64,000 nucleotides of DNA from an uncultured Clostridia bacterium. GTDB lineage: Bacteria > Bacillota > Clostridia > Christensenellales > Borkfalkiaceae. Position numbers and translations under genes: made by a program. Below, piece after piece: positions 27,035 to 35,335 of the stretch; position 1 is the first letter of the stretch; the number at the start of each line of letters is the position of its first letter. The notes under the pieces are model-generated. The model was given only the letters and a program-made list of their open reading frames with translations, searched no databases and was not told where the DNA came from. Location: positions 135,265-199,264 of the forward strand of contig CAKQJE010000002.1 of the NCBI GenBank assembly GCA_934247225.1, given 5' to 3'.

Positions 27035-28246
27035 ATGAACGCTGTCGGTATCGATGTTTCCAAAGGTAAATCTACCGTTGCCGTCCTGCGACCGAAAGGA
27101 GAAATTGTCCTTTCCCCATTCGATGTGTTTCACAATCCAAAAGAACTTGGGGAGCTTGTCGCACTCCTTAAAAGTTTAGACGGTGAAACGAAAGTCGTTA
27201 TGGAATACACCGGCAACTACTATTTACCTGTTGCTCAATTTCTCCAAAACAACGGATTCTTTGTTTCCGTAATTAACGCTATCCTTATTCACGACTACGG
27301 AAACAAATCTTTGCGTAAAGCCAAAACCGATAAGAAAAACTCTCTTAAACTCGATTCTTTCGCTCTCGATCGTTGGCTTGACTTGCCTTCTTTTTCTCTA
27401 TCTTCCGATACGAAAAACCTACTTAAGTCCTACAACAGACAGTACAACCAATACAACAAGTTAAAGATTATGCTCAAAAACAATCTCATTTCCTTACTTG
27501 ACCTAACCTTTCCAAACGTCAATTCACTCTTTGCTTCGCCTCTTAGAAAGGATAACGGACACGAGAAATGGATTGATTTTGTCTTGAAATTTCCCCACGC
27601 AGAGTGTATTTCTAAGAAATCTTTATCTACTTTCTCTAAATCCTATCTTTCTTGGTGTCATAAAAACGGGTATCGTTTTTCCGAAAGTAAGGCACAAGAA
27701 ATTCACGAATTTGCTTGTAATTGTTCCCCGTCTTTATCCTTGAATGAAAGCACCTCCTTGCTTATTTCAAGCGCAATTTCTCAGCTTAATTGTATTGCCG
27801 AAACTCTTGCCAATCTCGCCTCCGAAATGAATCGTCTTGCAAGTTCACTTCCTGAATACAACGTTGTTATGAGCATGTTTGGCGTTGGCCCAGTTCTCGG
27901 CTCTCAACTGATTGCCGAAATCGGGGACGTTTCCCGTTTTCATAACAAACGCGCTTTGGTTGCTTTTGCCGGTTTGGACGCTCCGCCTTTTCAGTCCGGT
28001 AATTTTAACGCGCAATCTCGTTCTATTTCCAAGCGTGGCTCTGCTTCTCTCCGCAAAACTTTGTTTCAAGTAATGTCAGTTATCTTACAACAAGCCCCTG
28101 CGGACAACGCTGTGTTTCAATTTATGGACAAGAAACGTTTTGAGGGAAAACATTTCTACGTCTATATGACCGCTACCGCCAACAAGTTTTGGAGAATTTA
28201 TTATGCTCGCGTGACGGAGTTTCTTAATTCTTTACAAGTCGCTTAA
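27035..28246 (+). CDS. IS110-family recombinase/transposase
   Basis: Protein of 403 residues. The N-terminal RuvC-like DEDD domain starts MNAVGIDVSKGKSTVAVL (first Asp in GIDVSKG), followed by VVMEYTGNYYLPVA (Glu) and KAKTDKKNSLKLDSFAL (family 'KTD--DA--la'). The C-terminal Tnp (Transposase_20) part has MSMFGVGPVLGSQLIAEIGD, LVAFAGLDAPPFQSG and SISKRGSASLRKTLFQ with the catalytic Ser region. The ATG has GGAGGA at 8 nt. It looks intact. In IS110 elements this protein works with the bridge RNA to recombine donor and target without a double-strand-break intermediate of the DDE type. Confidence 0.95.
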   Translation: MNAVGIDVSKGKSTVAVLRPKGEIVLSPFDVFHNPKELGELVALLKSLDGETKVVMEYTGNYYLPVAQFLQNNGFFVSVINAILIHDYGNKSLRKAKTDKKNSLKLDSFALDRWLDLPSFSLSSDTKNLLKSYNRQYNQYNKLKIMLKNNLISLLDLTFPNVNSLFASPLRKDNGHEKWIDFVLKFPHAECISKKSLSTFSKSYLSWCHKNGYRFSESKAQEIHEFACNCSPSLSLNESTSLLISSAISQLNCIAETLANLASEMNRLASSLPEYNVVMSMFGVGPVLGSQLIAEIGDVSRFHNKRALVAFAGLDAPPFQSGNFNAQSRSISKRGSASLRKTLFQVMSVILQQAPADNAVFQFMDKKRFEGKHFYVYMTATANKFWRIYYARVTEFLNSLQVA

Positions 28247-28379
28247 CTTTCCTTTATTCAGCCTTTCCCAAGTCAACGCAACTGTGCTGACTTGCTTTTG
28301 CTCGCAATCTTTTCGCTTGAAAATTTTTTGAATTTTCTCGTTTATTTTACTTGACTTTTATTTGCAGGTCTTTTATTTT

Positions 28380-29243
28380 TTAGCCTTTTAATCCACCGAT
28401 GCTTATATTACCCATCATCTTATCTTGGAAGATGGCAAATACGACCAAAATCGGCGCAACACACACAAACAACCCTGCAAACAAAACAGGCATATTCCCC
28501 GTTCGCATTGCCGTCTCGTTATATCTGAATAACCCCGTTGCCAAGGTTAATTTCTTTGGTAAATACAAAAGCGGGCTCATATAGTCGTTCCATTTACCAA
28601 TAAACAACATAAGTCCGAGCGTAAACATAAGCGGTGTCGCTTGAGGACGCATTGCCTTAAAATATATCTGATAAAAATTTGCCCCGTCTATCTGCGCAGC
28701 CTCCGCATAAGACCATGATATATTCTTCCAGTAAGAATGAAAAAGTATTAAATTCATGCCGTATACATTAGTCGCAGTTATTAATATTAAGTATGAATTT
28801 GCAAGTTTAAGCGAATACATTAATCTATATGTCGAAGCAAGCGTCGCTCCAATAGGTACGCTAATCATAAAAAGACACAAGCCATAAAGAAAATTCCTTC
28901 CTTTAAATTTGTATTTTGCCAACACATATGAATACGCACATGTGAATTCCATTGTCAAAAACGCACTTCCTACCGCAAACCAAATAGAATTCCAGAACAT
29001 TCCGAAGAATGAAATATCACCATCGGATATCTCCCTTATAGCTCTTGCATAATTTTCAAACTTATACTCGAAAATTATGCCGAACATATTGTTCCAATAT
29101 ACTTTTGCACCTTTAAAAGATGAGATAAAACCCCAAACGAGCGGATAGATAAGCATTAAAGCATAAATTGAAAAGAATATAAAGACTATTAAATAAATTA
29201 TTAACCCTAATTTACCTTTCTTGATTAAAGTATTTTTTCTCAT
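28380..29243 (-). CDS. ABC sugar permease, MalG/LplC type
   Basis: About 287 residues from the ATG at 29243 with AAGGTG upstream; the GTG at 29249 is less likely. Six membrane spans are visible. The EAA loop that docks to the ATPase reads EAAQIDGANFYQIYFKAMRPQATP (split over two cited parts: EAAQIDGANF, then YQIYFKAMRP). The C-terminus GNISIGGLKG matches the usual 'G---GavKG' end of this family. It pairs with the permease at 29253 and the binding protein at 25175. The IS110 insertion starts right after its stop codon. Confidence 0.92.
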   Translation of the reverse strand: MRKNTLIKKGKLGLIIYLIVFIFFSIYALMLIYPLVWGFISSFKGAKVYWNNMFGIIFEYKFENYARAIREISDGDISFFGMFWNSIWFAVGSAFLTMEFTCAYSYVLAKYKFKGRNFLYGLCLFMISVPIGATLASTYRLMYSLKLANSYLILITATNVYGMNLILFHSYWKNISWSYAEAAQIDGANFYQIYFKAMRPQATPLMFTLGLMLFIGKWNDYMSPLLYLPKKLTLATGLFRYNETAMRTGNMPVLFAGLFVCVAPILVVFAIFQDKMMGNISIGGLKG

Positions 29244-29252
29244 ATCCACACC

Positions 29253-30269
29253 TTAAAACTCTACTGTCTCAATCTTGTTGATTAGCTTATTAATAATAAG
29301 TGCAATCGGCAAAATAATTACGCCTTTCAATAAACCTAACGCACCACCTATTCCTTGATCCGCTTTTGTCATCGTTGCCGTCAATACATACTCATAATAA
29401 CCAAGGTCATAAGTTCCGTATGAACCACCGGTAAGAAGCAGTGCATGTCCTCCGGCGCTGAATATCCCAGTAAACATAAGCATCATCATAGTCAAAATAA
29501 ACGGACCAACTATCGGTAAAACTATATGGATAAACTCCGTAACCGGCGTTGTCCCATCAAGTTGCCCAGCCTCGATAACATCTATCGGTATACGGTTATA
29601 CGCCGCAAGCCAATATAAGAAATTGCCGCACAACCCAAAATAGAAATTATAAAACAACATAGTATTGAATGCATACTTCGAATCTGCAAGAAAAAGCACG
29701 TCTTTTATTCCGAAAACTTTTTCCCAAATTATCTGCATCTGCCCACCATCGCCAAACAAGGCCTTGAAAAATGCGGCAAGTATAACGCCGGATATTATCC
29801 CCGGGAGAAAGAATACATATCTAAAGAACTTATACCCCCAAATCTTTTTCCATATAAAATAAGACATTACTATGCTTATCGGCGTCAGGAGAAAGAAACT
29901 GAAAGAGAAGTATTTTAGAGTATTAAACAGCGATTCAATAAACAATCCCCCACCGGCGCTGAATTGTCTGAACAAGTAAGTAAAGTTATAAAAATCGTAA
30001 ACTTTACTTCCGTCTGTCAAATAGTGTTCAAATGCAATAGGAACCGATTGAATAGTTCCATAAACCCAAAACACAATAAGATCCACGATAGGAATTATAA
30101 GAAATGACCAAATACTCAACAGTTCAGCTGTTTTTCGCCTTTTTTGCAAACGTATCTGCGATTTAGTATCGTTCGCAATTACTTTCTCTTTTCTATGAAA
30201 CAGATTATGGACAGATACGCTAACCCCATATAAAATATCTTTGATTTTTTGTTTTATCCGTGTAAACAT
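29253..30269 (-). CDS. ABC sugar permease, UgpA/LplB type
   Basis: About 338 residues from the ATG at 30269 (MFTRIKQK), which has GGAG at proper spacing; the longer start at 30320 would overlap the DUF4838 gene. A hydrophilic N-terminal 45 residues is followed by six spans. The EAA motif is IEAGQLDGTTPVTEFIHIVLP. It forms the heterodimeric channel with the LplC-type permease 9 nt downstream. It lies 16 nt after the DUF4838 lipoprotein gene, in the same operon. Confidence 0.92.
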   Translation of the reverse strand: MFTRIKQKIKDILYGVSVSVHNLFHRKEKVIANDTKSQIRLQKRRKTAELLSIWSFLIIPIVDLIVFWVYGTIQSVPIAFEHYLTDGSKVYDFYNFTYLFRQFSAGGGLFIESLFNTLKYFSFSFFLLTPISIVMSYFIWKKIWGYKFFRYVFFLPGIISGVILAAFFKALFGDGGQMQIIWEKVFGIKDVLFLADSKYAFNTMLFYNFYFGLCGNFLYWLAAYNRIPIDVIEAGQLDGTTPVTEFIHIVLPIVGPFILTMMMLMFTGIFSAGGHALLLTGGSYGTYDLGYYEYVLTATMTKADQGIGGALGLLKGVIILPIALIINKLINKIETVEF

Positions 30270-30285
30270 ATATTCTCCGTTTATT

Positions 30286-32235
30286 TTACCAAGTCGCAGG
30301 CGACGTCCTAAACTCATCAATATCGTTGGTGTTTTTATTTTGGTTAATCGTCTTTTCTCTATAAAGATACCAAGTGCCGAACTTCTTTATGGAAATATAC
30401 AACTGTCTGTTCCTTTCCACCAGTTCATCTCTTTCCGCTGCCGTACCATATTTATACCTGTTTTTAAACGTGAAGAATAATTCTGTAAACGTTAAGTGTA
30501 TCCTCGATTTCTGAACCCTAAGAATTTGCTCATCGTCGGCAGCTGCCTCTGCCTCGTCAAACAATTCCTGACAATGATTTATCCATTCAAGGTCATATTC
30601 GTGCGTGTCCTCGTCAAATTCAAACGGTAAAAACTTGTCGGCAAGTCCATTTACATCAAATTCTCCGCCTGTCTTATTGCAATAATCGACTGCGACTTCT
30701 TTAATATAATTTATATATTCAAGTATCTTCTCTCCACTCTCTTCTCCATAATATCCGTAGCAAAAATCTTGCATATGATATAGATATTCGCTATATGTCA
30801 TCGCCGGATTAAACGCAAGCTTCGACAAGAGATAAGTTCTCAATTCAGGAAACTCTCCGTTTTCCCTGCCCCAACCTTCGTAATATATAGCCTTTGCATT
30901 GTTTTCGTAGAAAAACTTTGTATTATAATAAATCGTATCGAAATTCGGGATGGGGGTATAGTGATTTTGATATGAAACGATATAATTCCATATAAACATG
31001 GTTTTTGATATCGAACTCCACGTCTGTATTCTTGACTTTGCTTTTTCGAGTTCCTCACAATCGTTCGTATGAATATTGCACATGTCGGTACACACACGCA
31101 TTATAACGTTATCATGAGGAACGACACCCTTGGGAGTATCCTGGCTGCTTAATCCATAAGAAAGCGTTTCAACATACAACTTTCTATCAGGATAATCTCT
31201 TTCAACTCTTTCCGCTATTTCGTTTACAAAATTCAATAACGTTCCGCTTGCACCATAATTCTCGTAACTTGCGACGCAGTTATCGCAATAGCAAAATTCA
31301 TGGTTATCATTTAGCGACACAGAAATCATATTTGCAATTCTATTCGAATCAAGTATTGTTTTTACATTTGAATATACAACTTCTAAAGCCCCCTCGCTGG
31401 TAAGGCACGGCTGTTTTGGCGTTCTTGTTCCGTTATAAAGCGCAAAATATTCGGGGTGCGCAGAGAAAAGGCTTTCCGGCAAAAACGTGCTCATTGTGTG
31501 CACAAGCAATTTGTCCGGCCCCGCAAATCCTGCAAACCCACCGTACTTCTTATTATTTTTAAGCGCCGAACGCATAAATCCGGAATTGATACCACACCTG
31601 ACCGCAAATTCCGCATCGAGTATTGCGTTATCCATTATTATTTCTCTGTATATAAATGGCGGAACAAACTTCTCGTCAATATTTGCCGGAACAAACACAT
31701 CTTCCTCTCCCGGTATTTTCTCAACAGTTTTTGTATAGAATCTATACCCAAGGCGATACAAATAATCATAAACGCCATATATAAGGCCTCTGGAATCATT
31801 GCCTAAAATAAACATTTTTTCTTCGGATGATTTTATGTGATACCCTTCTTGTCCAAGCACAGTTATATCATATGACTTTGAAATACCCCTGTTTGAACGA
31901 CCTATGACAATCTCGAAATCAGTCTCAGGTGTGTCGTCTTTCACAATCGGAAGAGTTGAACCAACTGACTTATTTATATATGTGCTTAATATCTCCGCCG
32001 CATATTTAGTCGCTTCACCGGCATTAGCAGAATAAACGATAGTATAATCCCTTATATCTTCACCATTGCTCTTAATTTCAACCGGATCGTATGGGGTTTC
32101 ATTTCCAGATAGCTTATTCGTTTCACTGTTTTGATTAGAAGGTCCCCCACACGATGTCAAAACACAGGAACACAACAGTATTATGGCTACGATACGTGCC
32201 ATAATTGTATAAGAAAATTTTTTCTTTGATCTCAT
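30286..32235 (-). CDS. DUF4838 lipoprotein
   Basis: Protein of 649 residues. A signal peptide ends in lipobox LTSC near residue 29. Then come the hexosaminidase-like alpha/beta module (DFEIVIGRSNRG, RGLIYGVYDYLYRLGYRFY) and DUF4838 (LFSAHPEYFALYNGT, SVSLNDNHEFCYCDNC, YYEGWGRENGEFPELRTYL). It is the extracellular relative of the cytosolic DUF4838 protein at 19239-21479. As first gene of the operon, it probably acts on the glycan at the cell surface before import, but no activity is established for this domain. Its 5' leader is about 220 nt and contains repeated TTTAGYCATT motifs. Confidence 0.85.
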   Translation of the reverse strand: MRSKKKFSYTIMARIVAIILLCSCVLTSCGGPSNQNSETNKLSGNETPYDPVEIKSNGEDIRDYTIVYSANAGEATKYAAEILSTYINKSVGSTLPIVKDDTPETDFEIVIGRSNRGISKSYDITVLGQEGYHIKSSEEKMFILGNDSRGLIYGVYDYLYRLGYRFYTKTVEKIPGEEDVFVPANIDEKFVPPFIYREIIMDNAILDAEFAVRCGINSGFMRSALKNNKKYGGFAGFAGPDKLLVHTMSTFLPESLFSAHPEYFALYNGTRTPKQPCLTSEGALEVVYSNVKTILDSNRIANMISVSLNDNHEFCYCDNCVASYENYGASGTLLNFVNEIAERVERDYPDRKLYVETLSYGLSSQDTPKGVVPHDNVIMRVCTDMCNIHTNDCEELEKAKSRIQTWSSISKTMFIWNYIVSYQNHYTPIPNFDTIYYNTKFFYENNAKAIYYEGWGRENGEFPELRTYLLSKLAFNPAMTYSEYLYHMQDFCYGYYGEESGEKILEYINYIKEVAVDYCNKTGGEFDVNGLADKFLPFEFDEDTHEYDLEWINHCQELFDEAEAAADDEQILRVQKSRIHLTFTELFFTFKNRYKYGTAAERDELVERNRQLYISIKKFGTWYLYREKTINQNKNTNDIDEFRTSPATW

Positions 32236-32461
32236 ATAAAACTCCTTTAACTTTATTAGTTTTAGCCATTGAGCTTAAAAAACAATTTAATTACCATAAT
32301 TTGATAACAAATTTTGCCATTTTAACTATTATTCAATTACTAAGATACTTGTTGTTCGGTTTGAATAAATTTTAGTCATTACAATTGTTGAATTTTTAGT
32401 TTTAGGGAATATAAAAACCTTTTCCAATTAAAACTTTGACAAACACCCAATGACTGTTTTT

Positions 32462-32490
32462 ATTATAAAATTTATATTATAACATTTCAA
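32462..32490 (-). promoter_or_regulatory. Promoter of the DUF4838/ABC importer operon
   Basis: TTGAAA (32485-32490), a 17-nt spacer and TATAAT (32462-32467) on the minus strand, giving a leader of about 220 nt. Confidence 0.6.
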
Positions 32491-32550
32491 TACATTAAAT
32501 TGTCCGTATAGTGAACTATTTTGACTTTTAAATAAAACCCAAAAAAAAAT

Positions 32551-32579
32551 TTGATATTTTTTTTACGATAAAGTATAAT
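32551..32579 (+). promoter_or_regulatory. Promoter of the AraC-family gene
   Basis: TTGATA (32551-32556), a 17-nt spacer and TATAAT (32574-32579), 32 nt upstream of the ATG. Confidence 0.7.
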
Positions 32580-32610
32580 ATATTTATTAATTTTGATTTG
32601 AGGTTAAACA

Positions 32611-33420
32611 ATGACACGAGTGTTTTACAAAGACAATATCTTTTCAGGAAATTATTTCGCACAGCTCATTAATTATGAGCTTGTCTGTATGCATCGTCAT
32701 GACTTTATTGAATTTTTTTACGTTATGTCAGGTTCCTGCTCGCACATTTTAAACGGCACAGAAAACGCAATTACCGCAGGTGATGCGTTTTTAATAATGC
32801 CAAATGACGAACATATTTTTTTAAATCCCTCCACGAATACGGATTTTATGCATAGAGACATATTGTTCTCATTAGACTATTTTTCGCAAGTTTGCGATAA
32901 CATATCTCCTCAGTTATATTCTCTGCTAAATAAAAAAGATATTCAAACGTCTTTCCATATTTCTTCCGAAAACATATCGCATATTGAACTTTACGTTTCA
33001 AACATCTCAGTTGCAAATGATGACGGTTTAAAGGAAATGTTAAAGAAAAGTTTATTATCTTATATTTTAAACCTAATAAATATAAACTCAATGAAATTAA
33101 TAAATACTCCGTCCTGGATAAGATCATTGACTGCAAATTTATGCAATCCCATATCTTTTTCAAAAACATTATCAGAGATTACGTCAACTATCAAATACGA
33201 CAAGTCATACCTTTGCAGAGAATTTAAAAAACACATCGGAGCTACGATGTCAGAATATTATAATAAGCAAAAACTTGTTTATGCAAAATCGTTACTTGCC
33301 ACAACTGATTTATCTATTGAAAAAATTTGTGTACTTTGCGGAATAAATTCAACATCTTATTTCCATAGGATATTTAAAAAGGAGTTTAAGGAATCGCCAA
33401 ACGCCTCAAGAAACAAATAA
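32611..33420 (+). CDS. AraC-family transcriptional regulator
   Basis: Protein of 269 residues. The N-terminal cupin sensor has the usual H-R-H-D-F-I-E pattern (MHRHDFIEFFYVMSG) and ITAGDAFLIMPNDEH. The C-terminal AraC DNA-binding domain has two helix-turn-helix units: LSEITSTIKYDKSYLCREFKKHIG and the second with IEKICVLCGINSTSYFHRIFKKEF (quoted in parts within limits: YLCREFKKHIG; CVLCGINSTSYFHRIFKK). It is divergent from the polysaccharide operon, which it most likely activates when the inducing sugar binds the cupin. Start ATG has GAGG at 9 nt. Confidence 0.93.
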   Translation: MTRVFYKDNIFSGNYFAQLINYELVCMHRHDFIEFFYVMSGSCSHILNGTENAITAGDAFLIMPNDEHIFLNPSTNTDFMHRDILFSLDYFSQVCDNISPQLYSLLNKKDIQTSFHISSENISHIELYVSNISVANDDGLKEMLKKSLLSYILNLININSMKLINTPSWIRSLTANLCNPISFSKTLSEITSTIKYDKSYLCREFKKHIGATMSEYYNKQKLVYAKSLLATTDLSIEKICVLCGINSTSYFHRIFKKEFKESPNASRNK

Positions 33421-33422
33421 TT

Positions 33423-33689
33423 TTATTTCATTAAAATCACATAATGATTATACGTAAATACTTTTTCGGTATAAATTTCAAGATTAAACTGAAGTTTCAA
33501 ATAATCGTATACTGCATATATAGAGCCTTGATCGCTACCGCCGACCATAACAATCGCATCACCATGCGTTTTTACACAACATCCTTGCGCCCTATCTCAT
33601 GCGAATAATCCACGTCGGCTTCCTTTGCGATCACTGTCTCACCAATACTTAAATATTTCCCCTTTGTATCGTTAATTTCTAATTCACTG
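33423..33689 (-). pseudogene. DUF4838-type gene fragment, frameshifted
   Basis: Reading the minus strand gives YLSIGETVIAKEADVDY, a frame change near 33595, then KTHGDAIVMVGGSDQGSIYA and VYDYLKLQFNLEIYTEKV. This matches the N-terminal module of the DUF4838 proteins here (IYGVYDYLYRLGYRFYTKTV). The main domain is absent. It starts abruptly at a junction with the sensor fragment at 33690 and ends 2 bp from the araC stop. It is a third, dead copy of this family next to its regulator. Confidence 0.75.
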
Positions 33690-33887
33690 ATCATGTTGAT
33701 GGTAGACCGAAAAGCCCCAAGCTGAAAACAACCCAAGATATATAAGCGTTCTCACAACATTAAGGATTTTGTCTGCGATAACGGGAATTTCGCATAGACG
33801 TGTCACCACACGGCAAAAGACAGCAACGGCGATTAACGCCGTTACAACAAGTATGGCATATATAGATTTTTTTGCCTGTTTAGTCAT
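33690..33887 (-). pseudogene. Truncated membrane protein, sensor-kinase-like N-terminus
   Basis: A start codon with MTKQAKKSIYAILVVTALIAVAV opens a membrane segment, followed by ADKILNVVRTLIYLGLFSAW, which resembles the N-terminus of a Clostridial membrane-sensor kinase family ('adriLN--Rs-iYigLF-aWg-S'). After GFSVY the homology stops and the frame ends in HQHDQ at the junction with the DUF4838 fragment. The promoter upstream is intact, but the product is a 67-residue stub. Confidence 0.6.
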
Positions 33888-33972
33888 ACTGTTTCTGTCA
33901 CCCCGATTTCAACCAAATGCACAATAATACGTGCCGTTTAAAAAGTGTGTCTGATTATACTTATCCAATTAT

Positions 33973-34002
33973 ATTATAGCATAATTATGCATGTTTTATC
34001 AA
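33973..34002 (-). promoter_or_regulatory. Promoter of the truncated membrane protein
   Basis: TTGATA (33997-34002), an 18-nt spacer and TATAAT (33973-33978) on the minus strand. The 34003-34277 stretch behind it shows no convincing gene. Confidence 0.6.
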
Positions 34003-34277
34003 GGTAGAGAAACCACACAGGCAACCATTAATCACAAAAAGAGTTTTCCTGAGTAAAGTTTAAGCGTAATAATTTATCTTCTTCCATATCTTCTCTCGTA
34101 ACAGTAAAAAAGAGAGAACATAAAAACTTGTCCTCTCAAAAAAACATTTTGTGGTCTCCTTATCAAACAAAAAGGATATGACGTAAGTTCAAATCCCATT
34201 TTTTGAAAAAAGAGCCGAAATGCAGCTGTTAAATACAAATATTTCGCAAAATGCGCAAACCACAAAATATAGTAACA

Positions 34278-34312
34278 AAAAAGCACAAGACCTACTAAAT
34301 CTTGTGCTTTTT
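34278..34312. terminator. Rho-independent terminator hairpin
   Basis: AAAAGCACAAGA pairs with TCTTGTGCTTTT around a 9-nt loop. T-runs occur on both sides, so it can work in both directions. Confidence 0.75.
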
Positions 34313-34342
34313 ATGTTTTGTAGCTTTTTCGTACTACAAAGA

Positions 34343-34359
34343 TGGTGGGCAGGGGTGGA
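34343..34359. repeat. 17-bp copy of the tRNA-Tyr 3' end (att-like site)
   Basis: TGGTGGGCAGGGGTGGA is identical to 34573-34589, which is the acceptor/CCA end plus part of the T arm of tRNA-Tyr. The copies are direct repeats 230 bp apart, as left by integrative elements that use a tRNA 3' end. Between them lie the tRNA terminator, a 10-bp inverted repeat (34363-34372 with 34405-34414) and no clear gene. Confidence 0.6.
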
Positions 34360-34532
34360 GTGCGAGAGATTGTCAGGAAGTTTTCTCTCTTTCTCGACTA
34401 TCTCCAATCTCTCGGCGGCGAGCATAGCTTCTCCGCTCTCATTTCAATAACCGTGAACGCTTCTCTTGTTAGCCTCTCCGCACGGCTCTTGCTACGAACC
34501 ACCGCGGCGGTCATCATCTCGCCCCTGCACAT

Positions 34533-34571
34533 AAAAATATATCCGCCGTCCCTATGGGACAACGGATATAT
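34533..34571 (-). terminator. Terminator of the tRNA operon
   Basis: ATATATCCG pairs with CGGATATAT, with an inner GTCCC-TAT-GGGAC stem, followed on the minus strand by T5, directly after tRNA-Tyr. Confidence 0.8.
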
Positions 34572-34572
34572 T

Positions 34573-34658
34573 TGGTGGGCAGGGGTGGATTCGGACCACC
34601 GAAGTCAGGTGACGACAGATTTACAGTCTGTTCCCTTTGGCCGCTCGGGAACCTACCC
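34573..34658 (-). tRNA. tRNA-Tyr (GTA)
   Basis: An 86-nt class II tRNA with encoded CCA. Acceptor GGGTAGG pairs with CCTGCCC, the anticodon loop is CTGTAAA, and there is a long variable arm. It is the last tRNA of the operon, and its 3' end is duplicated at 34343-34359. Confidence 0.95.
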
Positions 34659-34663
34659 ATATA

Positions 34664-34739
34664 TGGAGCTGGCGATTGGAATCGAACCCACAACCTGCTG
34701 ATTACAAGTCAGCTGCTCTGCCAATTGAGCTACACCAGC
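34664..34739 (-). tRNA. tRNA-Thr (TGT)
   Basis: 76 nt with encoded CCA. Acceptor GCTGGTG pairs with CGCCAGC, anticodon TGT in CTTGTAA, T loop TTCGATT. Confidence 0.95.
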
Positions 34740-34756
34740 AAATTTTTTTAAAAAAA

Positions 34757-34832
34757 TGGTGCCTTAGGGCGGAATCGAACCACCGACAGAGGGATTTTCA
34801 GTCCCTTGCTCTACCGACTGAGCTACCAAGGC
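34757..34832 (-). tRNA. tRNA-Phe (GAA)
   Basis: 76 nt with encoded CCA. Acceptor GCCTTGG pairs with CTAAGGC (one wobble), anticodon GAA in CTGAAAA, T loop TTCGATT. Confidence 0.95.
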
Positions 34833-34872
34833 ATTTATGTTTTGCCCTTAACGGAATGTTAAGGGCAAAATA

Positions 34873-34949
34873 TGGCGACCTGGATGGGGATCGAACCCAC
34901 GACCTCTAGCGTGACAGGCTAGCGTTCTAACCAGCTGAACTACCAGGCC
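34873..34949 (-). tRNA. tRNA-Asp (GTC)
   Basis: 77 nt with encoded CCA. Acceptor GGCCTGG pairs with CCAGGTC, anticodon GTC in CTGTCAC, T loop TTCGATC. Confidence 0.95.
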
Positions 34950-34983
34950 ATTTTAAATTTGCTTTGCGTTGTTGTGTGTTTGT

Positions 34984-35060
34984 TGGTGGGCCTTCTAGGA
35001 CTCGAACCTAGGACCGGCCGGTTATGAGCCGGCTGCTCTAACCAACTGAGCTAAAGGCCC
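34984..35060 (-). tRNA. tRNA-Met (CAT), probably elongator
   Basis: 77 nt with encoded CCA. Acceptor GGGCCTT pairs with AAGGCCC, anticodon CAT in CTCATAA. The perfect first acceptor pair rules out initiator tRNA. tRNA-Ile2 with a modified CAT anticodon is a less likely alternative. Confidence 0.9.
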
Positions 35061-35083
35061 GTTTCCTTTCAGTCGCAATCTTT

Positions 35084-35159
35084 TGGTCGGGGTGAAGAGA
35101 CTCGAACTCCCGACCCCATGGTCCCAAACCACGTGCGCTACCAACTGCGCTACACCCCG
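35084..35159 (-). tRNA. tRNA-Pro (TGG)
   Basis: 76 nt with encoded CCA. Acceptor CGGGGTG pairs with CACCCCG, anticodon TGG in TTTGGGA. It is the first tRNA of the operon. Confidence 0.95.
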
Positions 35160-35183
35160 TGAACTGATTTTCAACGCTTTACT

Positions 35184-35212
35184 ATCATAACATACGAGAT
35201 AACCTTTGTCAA
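35184..35212 (-). promoter_or_regulatory. Strong sigma-A promoter of the tRNA operon
   Basis: TTGACA (35207-35212), a 17-nt spacer and TATGAT (35184-35189) on the minus strand, 24 nt upstream of tRNA-Pro. Confidence 0.85.
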
Positions 35213-35335
35213 GCGTTTTTTCAAAGTTTAGAAAGTTTTTTTAAAAAAAAATTTCGGGCGGAAATCCGCCCGAGTTTACCGTATTTTTTGCCGCAGGCAA
35301 TAAGCCGAAACAGTCTGCCGCAAGATAAAACGAAG

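Larger units (their letters stand above)
26785..28375 (+). mobile_element. IS110-family insertion sequence (ends approximate)
   Basis: It comprises an IS110 recombinase gene, about 250 nt of structured 5' non-coding DNA and about 130 nt of 3' non-coding DNA. It lies in the opposite orientation between the permease genes and the binding-protein gene of one ABC operon, so it is an insertion. IS110 elements lack classic terminal repeats and target duplications, and the exact ends cannot be read here; the limits given are the ends of the flanking operon sequence. Near the right end are small stems (AAGTCA/TGACTT near 28270-28294 and GAAAATT/AATTTTC near 28319-28337). Confidence 0.7.
32236..32610. 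promoter_or_regulatory. AT-rich divergent control region with repeated TTTWGYCATT motifs
   Basis: It holds the two promoters listed separately and three similar 10-mers: TTTAGCCATT (32261-32270), TTTTGCCATT (32312-32321) and TTTAGTCATT (32371-32380), spaced 51 and 59 bp. All lie in the leader of the minus-strand operon. They could be AraC half-sites. It is markedly more AT-rich than the flanking genes. Confidence 0.4.

Noticed and set aside
34140..34200. Short TTCAAATCCC stretch that resembles a tRNA T loop
   Set aside because: The flanking bases do not form a 5-bp T stem and no acceptor or anticodon arm exists.
34074..34450. Small frames on both strands between the terminator and the tRNA-Tyr repeat
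   Set aside because: No ribosome sites or family resemblance; they overlap hairpins and the att-like repeat.
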